Assembly (NCBI GenBank): GCA_946007445.1
Contig: CAMGAL010000073.1
Coordinates: 1 to 8,897, forward strand
Direction of reading: 5' to 3'
DNA from: an uncultured Mediterranea sp.
GTDB taxonomy: Bacteria > Bacteroidota > Bacteroidia > Bacteroidales > Bacteroidaceae
DNA: 8,897 nt
A program made the position numbers and the translations under genes. Of this stretch, positions 1-5,782 are shown in pieces. The notes under the pieces are model-generated. The model was not told the origin of the DNA. It made no database searches and saw nothing but the letters and a program-made list of their open reading frames with translations. Every line of letters begins with the position of its first letter. Position 1 is the first letter of the stretch.

Positions 1-882
1 CAGCAGGTCGGCTGTGGCCATGCAGACCCAGCCGTTGGCGCGGCTCCAGTGGGCCACTCCATGCTCCCGAGTGTCGGTGTGGTAGTAGTGGTAGAAGATC
101 TGCTTCTCGGGGCACCAGAGGTAGTGGTGGTACTTGATGACCTGATTGGCGGCATCGTCGATGTATTTCCTATCGCCCGTCAGACGGGCCATGCGGCAGA
201 GGAAAGAGATGGCCATGAAGGAGTCGTCGGCCCAGATGGTATTCTCGTGCGGCCAAAGGCGGGCAATGGTGCCGTCAGCCAGACGGGGTTCGGCATAGAG
301 CAGGTGGTCGGCAGTCTCGTTGATGTATTGGAGGAAAGAGGGATGGGGGTGGCGCAGTTGCAGTTCGATGAGGCTGGCACCCATGGGGCCGTTGTCATCC
401 AGGCGCTTTCCGCGGAATATCATGTGCCACGAGAGCTTGCGCACGCCTCTCCACCCTTCGGCCTGCTTCACCTGGTCATATTGCCGGCGGAAGAAGTCGA
501 GGTTTCCCTCGTTGAAGACAAAATTCATATTGCGCAGTACATACTCTTCGTATTGCTTGTTTCCGGTCTTGTCGCCCAGCTCCATGAGGGCGATGTTTGT
601 CACTCCGTTGGTGTAGTGCCAGTTGTTGTATTTGCAGTTCACTCGCACGTCAAGGTCGAGTGGCAGGTCCTTGACGGAGGAATAGGTCTGGCCGGTGCGA
701 GTGTTCTTGAAATCGTATGTCGTGGAGGTCAGGATGCGGTCGGCTATGCGGGTAGCCACCTCTTTGGCCGTCAGCTTGGCATCGGCTGCCGTGTGTTGCA
801 GATAGGTTGCGTCGTTTTGAGCATTGGGCTGTGCGGTGGCAGCCGTTGAGAAGAGTAATAGTGCAATAGTGAAATGCTTCAT
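1..882 (-). CDS. Unsaturated rhamnogalacturonyl hydrolase, GH105/GH88-like, secreted (3' end beyond window)
   Basis: The reading frame is open without a stop from the ATG at 882 to the window edge, giving 294 residues; the C-terminus is missing, perhaps 80-150 residues by comparison with usual GH105 lengths. Residues 1-18 form a signal peptide (MKHFTIALLLFSTAATA, then Q), so the enzyme is probably periplasmic. The body looks like an (alpha/alpha)6-barrel hydrolase: YNNWHYTNGVTNIALMEL at 85-102, LDDNGPMGASLIEL at 161-174, TIWADDSFMAISFL at 215-228 and HWSRANGWV at 278-286. The WADD and WSRANGW motifs are typical of the GH88/GH105 clan, and D219/D220 are candidates for the catalytic acid/base. 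Family members remove the delta-4,5-unsaturated galacturonyl residue from oligosaccharides made by rhamnogalacturonan lyases, which fits the PL11 lyase upstream. It follows rhaD by 119 bp on the same strand. Family assignment is fairly sure; exact substrate is inferred from context. Confidence 0.85.
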   Translation of the reverse strand, partial: MKHFTIALLLFSTAATAQPNAQNDATYLQHTAADAKLTAKEVATRIADRILTSTTYDFKNTRTGQTYSSVKDLPLDLDVRVNCKYNNWHYTNGVTNIALMELGDKTGNKQYEEYVLRNMNFVFNEGNLDFFRRQYDQVKQAEGWRGVRKLSWHMIFRGKRLDDNGPMGASLIELQLRHPHPSFLQYINETADHLLYAEPRLADGTIARLWPHENTIWADDSFMAISFLCRMARLTGDRKYIDDAANQVIKYHHYLWCPEKQIFYHYYHTDTREHGVAHWSRANGWVCMATADLL

Positions 883-935
883 GTCGGTGAATGGTTTAGA
901 TAAAGATTATGTTGAAATGAGGGAATGGTATGAAT

Positions 936-984
936 GCAAAGACACAGGGACACAGAACATTTTTCTGTGCCTCCGTGTCTCTGT
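936..984. repeat. Imperfect inverted repeat (GACACAG-type hairpin) between rhaD and the GH105 gene
   Basis: This lies in the 119-bp spacer 883-1001. The arms are about 936-955 and 965-984 around a 9-base loop (956-964). The inner 5 bp pair (CACAG with CTGTG), then g947-g949 pair with c971-c973 (one G-T wobble), then 940-945 (AGACAC) pair with 975-980 (GTGTCT), with a few mismatches. The arms are built from short GACACAG/CTGTGTC units. In the transcript it could slow or end transcription after rhaD, but no U-run follows it in the minus sense, so it is not a classic intrinsic terminator. The minus-strand octamer TGTCTTTG (944-937) differs by one base from the -7 element used before rhaB and could serve as a weak promoter for GH105; no good -33 element is visible. 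Apart from this hairpin the spacer shows nothing clear. Confidence 0.55.
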
Positions 985-1001
985 GTTCACAGAACAACTC
1001 T

Positions 1002-1814
1002 TTATTTCGGCAGGCCGAATACGTCGCTCAGTTCCTGCATCTGTGCCTGGCTCATGCCGTCGGGCTCGAAGCCCATGTTCTTGGCGGCGATGTAGATGAG
1101 GGCAGACTTGTTGAGCACATCCACTTGGTCGAAGGCGGCCATGATGTCGGTCTCTACGGCGAATACGCCATGCTTCTCCCACATCACTACGTCGTAGTCG
1201 TCGTCGATGGCGCGGATGGTGGCATCAGCCAGCTCTACGCTACTGGGCAGCATGTAGGGCACCATGCCCAATCCACGGGGACAGAAGGCCTTGGTTTCGG
1301 GAATCATGCTCCACAACATGCGGGTGGCCACATCCTTCTCCATGTACTTCTTGTTGTGGGTCAGAGCCACCAGCTCAATGGGGTGGGTGTGCAGTGAGGC
1401 ACGGTAGGGAGAGCCTTTGGCCAGCAGGTAGTTGTGTACACTCAGGTGTGAGGGCAGCTCCGAGGTAGGCATCACGGGTTGGTCGGCGATGATGACGTAG
1501 CTGGCGCAGTCGTCCAGGATGCGGATGATGGAGCCGTTGGCCATCGGGTCGCGGGCCAGGTCGCGCATACGCTTCTGCGTGCCTTTGCAGTAGAAGTAGC
1601 AGTCTTTCAGCTGGGGCAGCGTGGTGCCGATGCTTTTCACCTCGCTGATGGCGGGCATGGCCTTGATGTCGTCGTCGATATATTCGGTGATATTCACGGT
1701 GATGTTGCCACCGTTGCGTTCTGCCCACCCTTTTTGCCAGAGATAGCCGGCTACTTCGGCCACCTTCATGACTTCTGCAGTCAGGGCGGGACGATTTTCA
1801 AGAATACTTTTCAT
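1002..1814 (-). CDS. rhaD: L-rhamnulose-1-phosphate aldolase (RhaD; class II aldolase)
   Basis: This 270-residue cytoplasmic enzyme cleaves L-rhamnulose 1-phosphate to dihydroxyacetone phosphate and L-lactaldehyde, the last dedicated step of rhamnose breakdown. Its length is close to that of E. coli RhaD (274). The class II aldolase/adducin fold is shown by GWAERNGGNITV at 29-40 (phosphate-binding region), TSELPSHLSVH at 117-127 with E119 as the likely catalytic acid/base, LHTHP at 141-145 with zinc ligands H142 and H144, and MWEKHGVFAV at 211-220 with the third zinc ligand H215. All expected metal ligands are present. The ATG at 1814 matches the family N-terminus and lies 18 bp after the rhaT stop, consistent with one operon. 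There is no recognisable Shine-Dalgarno sequence. In the naming used for Bacteroides this aldolase has been called RhaA; the E. coli-style symbol is used here. Confidence 0.96.
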   Translation of the reverse strand: MKSILENRPALTAEVMKVAEVAGYLWQKGWAERNGGNITVNITEYIDDDIKAMPAISEVKSIGTTLPQLKDCYFYCKGTQKRMRDLARDPMANGSIIRILDDCASYVIIADQPVMPTSELPSHLSVHNYLLAKGSPYRASLHTHPIELVALTHNKKYMEKDVATRMLWSMIPETKAFCPRGLGMVPYMLPSSVELADATIRAIDDDYDVVMWEKHGVFAVETDIMAAFDQVDVLNKSALIYIAAKNMGFEPDGMSQAQMQELSDVFGLPK

Positions 1815-1832
1815 TGTCAGTCTTTAATTGGT

Positions 1833-2867
1833 TTATTTCAATAATTCAGGAATGAAGGTGGAGACTATCAGCACCACGATGCCGGCCAGCAGCACGACGA
1901 TGGTCTTCTGCGAACAGCCTTTCCACTCTTTCAGCAGGATGCCCCATACATTGCTGAAGGTCACGTTCAGGGCCATCAGGATGCAGAAGGCGAAGGTAGT
2001 CAGTGCAGGCGATTCGGTGAGGAATCCCTTGCCCAGGCTCAGTCCGAAGAACTGGCTGTACCACAAGGCTCCGGCAATGAGGCAGTACACCAGGTTGTTG
2101 CCCCATACGCTGCCTTTGCGGTAGTCGCCCCACGTCTTGTTCTTCGAGTTCTGATAGAAGCAGTAGATGGCGTTGGTCACAAATCCGCCCAGTGTCACCA
2201 GGAAGGTGGCAGGCAAGGTCTTGTACATGTCGGGGGTCTCGGCAAAATGTAGGGTGCTGCCAAACTCCAGACCTACATTGAAGCAGGCGCTCATGAAGCC
2301 AGCCAGCAGGGCGATGGCAATGCCTTTGGGGAAGTTGAAGTCCTTCACGGCAGCCTTCTTCTCTTCCTCAGAGAGGGAGGAGGCCTTCATGTTGCCGGCA
2401 ATGCCGATGATGGCGATACCTGCCAGCGTGACAATCACGCCGATGATGACGGCCGAGGTCAGCTTCTCCAAGTGTCCGGCTTCGGGATAGAAGATGTTCA
2501 GCATCACGGGACCCAGCACAGTGCCCAGACCGGCACAAGTACCCAAAGCGATGGATTGTCCCAGAGCCACACCCAGGTAGCGCATGGAGAGTCCGAAGGT
2601 CAGTCCGCCTACGCCCCACAGTATGCCGAAGAAGATGGTCATCCAGACATTGAACGACTGTCCGGCAGTGAACAACTCGCACAGGCAGTGGCCCGAGGGA
2701 ACGGCCAGCAGTGCTCCCAGCAAAGGCAGCACCAGCCAGGCGAACACACCCTGCACAATCCAGTAGGACTCCCAACTCCAATTCTTGATCTTGTTGATGG
2801 GAACATAGCAGCTGGATTGGCAGAATGCCCCAACTGCTATGATCAGTAATCCGATAAGGATGTCCAT
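1833..2867 (-). CDS. rhaT: L-rhamnose/proton symporter RhaT
   Basis: This 344-residue inner-membrane permease brings L-rhamnose into the cytoplasm with protons; it has the same length as E. coli RhaT as I recall it. It is hydrophobic throughout, with about ten membrane segments as in the drug/metabolite transporter superfamily: for example 2-18, 38-56, 75-92, 100-122, 138-157, 182-200, 218-237, 256-276, 288-312 and 321-339. Family signatures are visible: KIKNWSWESYW at 26-36, GILWGVGGLTFGLSMRYLG at 81-99, and LKEWKG at 312-317, all closely resembling RhaT. A charged loop (KASSLSEEEKKAAVKDF, 161-177) separates the two halves. The start is 5 bp after the rhaA stop, so translation is probably coupled, and rhaD follows after 18 bp. 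In Bacteroides-style naming this is RhaP. Confidence 0.95.
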   Translation of the reverse strand: MDILIGLLIIAVGAFCQSSCYVPINKIKNWSWESYWIVQGVFAWLVLPLLGALLAVPSGHCLCELFTAGQSFNVWMTIFFGILWGVGGLTFGLSMRYLGVALGQSIALGTCAGLGTVLGPVMLNIFYPEAGHLEKLTSAVIIGVIVTLAGIAIIGIAGNMKASSLSEEEKKAAVKDFNFPKGIAIALLAGFMSACFNVGLEFGSTLHFAETPDMYKTLPATFLVTLGGFVTNAIYCFYQNSKNKTWGDYRKGSVWGNNLVYCLIAGALWYSQFFGLSLGKGFLTESPALTTFAFCILMALNVTFSNVWGILLKEWKGCSQKTIVVLLAGIVVLIVSTFIPELLK

Positions 2868-2872
2868 GAGGT

Positions 2873-4126
2873 TTATCGCTTGGAGGTTACGTCAGCTTCG
2901 TACTTCTCAATCTCAGCAATGAACGACTCGCCTACGGGCACGTTGTTGCGTTGGCAGAACTCGTCGTAAACAGCGTTCCAAGGCAGGCTCTTGCACTCCT
3001 CGAGCAGGGCGAGGCGCTGGAACTTCTTGTCGTCCAGTTCGTACTGGCGCAGGGTGGCGATGGGCTCCAGCAGGGCGCGCAGCATGCACTTCTGTGCGGC
3101 ACGGCTACCGATGACGTAGGCACCGATGCGGTTCAGCGTGCCATCGAAGTAGTCCAGACCGTAGTGTACGCGGTCGAGGGCATCGGCACGTACGATTTCG
3201 CTGAAGAGGTCCATCGTCGGGTCGTCCATGATGGTCACGTGGTCGGAGTCCCAACGGACAGGACGAGATACGTGCAACATCAGTTCGGGCACGAACAGAA
3301 GCATGGCCGATACCTTGTCGGCTACGCTCTCGGTGGGGTGGAAGTGGCCGGTGTCGAGGGTAATCATCATGTTGTTCTTGGCGGCGTAAGAGGTATAGAA
3401 GTCGTTGGAACCGACGGTGTAGCTCTCCAGACCGATACCGAATACCTTAGACTCTACGCAGTCCTTCATGTTCTCGTACTTGGTAGCGAAAATCTGATCC
3501 AAAGAGTCCTTCAGCAGTTCGCGGTAGAGCTTACGGTTGACGGTGATGTCCTTGCTACCATCGTGTACCCAGGTGTTCATGATACAGGGGTCGCCCTGTG
3601 CCTTACCGATGGCCTCAGAGATGGCACGGCAACGCTTGGAGTGCTCAATCCAGAAGTCACGGATGCCCTTGTCGGGGTTAGAGAGGCTCAGGTCGCCGCT
3701 CTTGGGGTGAGAGAATGAGGTGGAGTTGAAGTCCAGCAGGGTGTTGTTGGCCTTACCCCAGTCAATCCAGCTCTGGAAGTGAGTGACGTCGCACTGGTCG
3801 CGGTCTACATATTTGCCACCGAAGTCGCCATAGATTTCGTGGAGGTTCAGGCGGTGAGTACCGGGAATCAGTGACTTGGCATAGAGGATGTCGGCACGCA
3901 GTTCGTCGATGTTGCGGGCCTTGCCGGGGTAGTTGCCGTTCACCTGGATACCACCGGTCAGCGAGCCGCCCTGGTTCTCAAAGCCGGCTACGTCGTCGGC
4001 CTGCCAGCAGTGCATGCTCAGGTGGAAGTTCTGCATCTGTTCCAGCACCTTCTCAGTGTCTACTCCGATAGCGGCATAGCGCTCTTTGGCTATTTCATAC
4101 GCTTTAGTAATCTGTTCTGTTTTCAT
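2873..4126 (-). CDS. rhaA: L-rhamnose isomerase
   Basis: This 417-residue cytoplasmic TIM-barrel enzyme interconverts L-rhamnose and L-rhamnulose, the first step after uptake; E. coli RhaA has 419 residues. The N-terminal region FHLSMHCWQADDVAGFE (34-50) and the segment HRLNLHEIYGD (91-101) are characteristic. Putative ligands for the two metal sites keep the spacing I recall for E. coli, offset by about nine residues: E225, D258, H285 and D325 for the structural site, and H261, D293 and D295 for the catalytic one. They lie in the motifs LDTGHFHPTE (257-266), HVSRPVRWDSDHV (285-297) and YGLDYFDG (322-329). The ATG at 4126 begins the expected N-terminus. Upstream is a 66-bp AT-rich spacer with an 8-bp tandem repeat and no Shine-Dalgarno sequence; rhaT begins 5 bp after the stop. 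It is intact and standard for the family. Bacteroides-style name: RhaI. Confidence 0.97.
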   Translation of the reverse strand: MKTEQITKAYEIAKERYAAIGVDTEKVLEQMQNFHLSMHCWQADDVAGFENQGGSLTGGIQVNGNYPGKARNIDELRADILYAKSLIPGTHRLNLHEIYGDFGGKYVDRDQCDVTHFQSWIDWGKANNTLLDFNSTSFSHPKSGDLSLSNPDKGIRDFWIEHSKRCRAISEAIGKAQGDPCIMNTWVHDGSKDITVNRKLYRELLKDSLDQIFATKYENMKDCVESKVFGIGLESYTVGSNDFYTSYAAKNNMMITLDTGHFHPTESVADKVSAMLLFVPELMLHVSRPVRWDSDHVTIMDDPTMDLFSEIVRADALDRVHYGLDYFDGTLNRIGAYVIGSRAAQKCMLRALLEPIATLRQYELDDKKFQRLALLEECKSLPWNAVYDEFCQRNNVPVGESFIAEIEKYEADVTSKR

Positions 4127-4134
4127 GATCTTTT

Positions 4135-4190
4135 GGTTTTTGAGTTAATGAGTTTTTAAGTTTTTAAGTTTATGAGTTTATTAGTTCTTC
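4135..4190. repeat. Tandem array of 8-bp AGTTTnTn units between rhaB and rhaA
   Basis: AGTT recurs at exactly 8-bp steps at 4143, 4151, 4159, 4167, 4175 and 4183, with a degenerate first unit GGTTTTTG at 4135. On the plus strand the units read GGTTTTTG, AGTTAATG, AGTTTTTA, AGTTTTTA, AGTTTATG, AGTTTATT, AGTTCTTC; in the mRNA sense this is about seven CATAAACT-like units. The array starts 2 bp past the rhaB stop codon and ends 8 bp before the rhaA ATG, so it makes up nearly the whole intercistronic leader of rhaA. Such arrays can change copy number by slipped-strand replication. The high A content in the mRNA sense would also leave the rhaA start unstructured, which may help initiation without a Shine-Dalgarno sequence. 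Confidence 0.85.
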
Positions 4191-4192
4191 AT

Positions 4193-5653
4193 TCATTTCG
4201 TTACTTGCTTGAAGTGCAGGTAGGCGGCATCCCACTCTTCGGCACCTTCGGGCTGATAGCTCTTCAGCGGAATGCTGCGGCTGATGAGTTGGCGCATGGA
4301 GGTGATGTCCTTGGCGGCGCCGGCTGCCAGGGCCTGTATCATGATGTTGCCTATACCGGTGGCTTCCGACGGGCCGGCCACGACGGGTATGCCTACGGCG
4401 TTGGCCGTCCATTGGTTCAGCATCTCGTTGCGGCTGCCTCCACCGATGACGTGCAAGGTGTCGATGGGGCGGGGTGAGAGGCTACGCAGGTTGTCCAGCA
4501 CCTGGCGGTAGCGCAAGGCCAGGCTCTCGAAGATGCAGCGCACCAGCTGGCCGGGGGTTGCGGGGGCCGGGTGGGTGTGTTCCTGACAGTAGCTTACGAT
4601 GGCCTGCTCCATGTCGGCGGGGTTGGCAAAGCAAGCGTCGTCGGGGTTGATGAGGCTGCGGAAGGCTTCGCTGGCCGAGGCCTCCTCAATCAGCTGCGGA
4701 TAGGGTACCTCGGGCCAGTGGATGCGGCAACGCTCCAGCAGCCACATGCCGCAGATGTTCTTCAGCAGGCGGATGGTGCCCTCTACGCCTCCTTCGTTGG
4801 TGAAGTTCAGCGCTTCGGTCTCTGCATTGATGACAGGGGCATCGGTTTCTACACCCATCAGCGACCAGGTGCCACTGCTCAGGTAGGCGAAGTTACGGTT
4901 TTGGGCAGGTACGGCAGCTACTGCCGAGGCGGTGTCATGGCCGGCTACAGCAATCACAGGTACGGCTCCCAGACCGGTCATCTGCTGAACCTCTGCAGTG
5001 AGCACGCCCACCTGCTCGCCCGGATAGACGAAGCGTCCGAAGTGCTTCTCCGAGAGGCCCAGCGACTTCAGCAACTGGGGCTCCAGCTTGCGGGTGGCGG
5101 CATTCACCAGTTGGGCTGTGGTGGCAATAGTATATTCGGTCACCATTTCGCCCGTCAGCATATAGCTCAGGGCATCGGGGATGAACAGCAATTTCTCCGC
5201 ACCCGCCAGACCGCCGGCTATGTCGCGGCGCAGAGTCGCGAGCTGCACCACACGGCCGAAGTCCAACACCCGGATGCCGGCCAGCTCATAGACTTTCTCG
5301 CGGGGAACCCGGGCAAAGTAGGCCTCGGGTGCACCTTCGGTATGGGGGTCGCGGTAGGCATAGGGCTGGCGCAGGAAAGCTCCGTCACTGCCTACGCAGA
5401 CGAAATCCACGCCCCAGGTGTCGATACCGATGGAGGTAATCTCCGTATCTTCTCTGGCGGCGGCCAGCTTCAGGCCCTCTACGATGTTGCGATAGAGCTC
5501 GTAGATGTCCCAATAGAAGTGTCCTCCTGTCTGAATCAGACGGTTGGGAAAACGGTTCACTTCTTCCATCTCCAACCCCGTTGGAGTGAATGTTCCTAAG
5601 ATGGTACGGCCGCTGGTAGCACCCAGATCGACCGCGAAATAACATTGTTTCAT
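4193..5653 (-). CDS. rhaB: L-rhamnulokinase (FGGY carbohydrate kinase)
   Basis: This 486-residue cytoplasmic kinase phosphorylates L-rhamnulose at O-1 using ATP and is the first gene of the operon. It has the two-domain ASKHA fold of FGGY kinases: the N-terminal phosphate-1 loop FAVDLGATSGRTILG (6-20), the sugar-binding region IDTWGVDFV (77-85), AVAGHDTASAVAAVP (235-249) with D240 as the likely catalytic base, YLSSGTWSLMG (257-267) and the C-terminal nucleotide-binding segment HVIGGGSRNEMLNQWTANA (401-419) followed by GPSEATGIGNIMIQA (427-441). Length and motifs agree with RhaB across bacteria. The ATG at 5653 gives the canonical N-terminus immediately before the first phosphate loop, and the predicted transcription start lies about 27 bp upstream. 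No Shine-Dalgarno sequence is seen. Bacteroides-style name: RhaK. Confidence 0.96.
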   Translation of the reverse strand: MKQCYFAVDLGATSGRTILGTFTPTGLEMEEVNRFPNRLIQTGGHFYWDIYELYRNIVEGLKLAAAREDTEITSIGIDTWGVDFVCVGSDGAFLRQPYAYRDPHTEGAPEAYFARVPREKVYELAGIRVLDFGRVVQLATLRRDIAGGLAGAEKLLFIPDALSYMLTGEMVTEYTIATTAQLVNAATRKLEPQLLKSLGLSEKHFGRFVYPGEQVGVLTAEVQQMTGLGAVPVIAVAGHDTASAVAAVPAQNRNFAYLSSGTWSLMGVETDAPVINAETEALNFTNEGGVEGTIRLLKNICGMWLLERCRIHWPEVPYPQLIEEASASEAFRSLINPDDACFANPADMEQAIVSYCQEHTHPAPATPGQLVRCIFESLALRYRQVLDNLRSLSPRPIDTLHVIGGGSRNEMLNQWTANAVGIPVVAGPSEATGIGNIMIQALAAGAAKDITSMRQLISRSIPLKSYQPEGAEEWDAAYLHFKQVTK

Positions 5654-5685
5654 AGTACTTAGCGTTGAGTTCTGTTTTGACCATA

Positions 5686-5693
5686 CAAAGATA
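5686..5693 (-). promoter_or_regulatory. Probable Bacteroidota -7 element (TATCTTTG) for the rha operon
   Basis: On the minus strand the octamer TATCTTTG matches the Bacteroides -7 consensus TAnnTTTG exactly and sits 33-40 bases before the rhaB ATG, implying a leader of roughly 25-30 nt. The usual -33 element (TTTG/TTG, about 19-21 bp upstream) is not visible; that position falls next to the start of the inverted repeat. A weak -33 box is what one expects for an activator-dependent promoter, which fits rhamnose-induced expression. Position and consensus are seen; function is inferred. Confidence 0.6.
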
Positions 5694-5713
5694 GGGGATT
5701 TCTCCCCTATCTT
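5688..5713. promoter_or_regulatory. Perfect 11-bp inverted repeat overlapping the rhaB -7 element
   Basis: The arm AAGATAGGGGA (5688-5698) is repeated without error in inverted form at 5703-5713, around a 4-base centre (5699-5702). One arm contains six of the eight bases of the -7 element, so a protein bound here would compete with RNA polymerase. As RNA it would fold into an 11-bp stem with a tetraloop. Read from the upstream PL11 gene the stem is followed by only three U residues, so it could also act as a poor terminator 70-95 bases past that stop. Operator and transcription-stopping roles are both possible; the sequence does not decide. Confidence 0.6.
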
Positions 5714-5782
5714 GCATGTCTATTTTGACACAAAAAATGTAATTTCTGATAAATCTCTCTCTAAACGATGTTTTTTAACCGC

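Larger units (their letters stand above)
5671..5729. promoter_or_regulatory. Pair of 11-bp direct repeats flanking the rhaB promoter palindrome
   Basis: On the plus strand TCTGTTTTGAC (5671-5681) and TCTATTTTGAC (5719-5729) differ at one base and start 48 bp apart. They bracket the perfect inverted repeat at 5688-5713 with gaps of 6 and 5 bp. If transcription starts near 5680, the upstream copy lies at about -39 to -49, where an activator touching RNA polymerase would bind, and the other copy covers the start site. Binding by an AraC-family RhaR protein is an inference; no regulator gene is in the window. Confidence 0.45.

Noticed and set aside
49..849. 266-codon plus-strand open frame opposite the GH105 gene
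   Set aside because: The opposite strand is open for 294 codons with a signal peptide and the WADD and WSRANGW motifs. The plus-strand product is low-complexity, Val/Gly-rich and unrecognisable.
981..992. Short palindrome CTGTGTTCACAG as an operator
   Set aside because: It is part of the GACACAG-type repeat units in the same spacer, and 5-bp arms are too short to argue for a separate site.
883..1001. Possible small gene in the rhaD-GH105 spacer
   Set aside because: No open frame here has family features; the frames seen run into antisense of rhaD or GH105 and cross the hairpin.
2951..3718. 255-codon plus-strand open frame opposite rhaA
   Set aside because: It is antisense to conserved metal-binding segments of L-rhamnose isomerase and is explained by codon bias.
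4571..5599. 342-codon open frame on the plus strand opposite rhaB
   Set aside because: It is the antisense shadow of a gene with all FGGY kinase motifs. GC-rich codon use removes stops from the complementary frame, and its translation shows no family motif.
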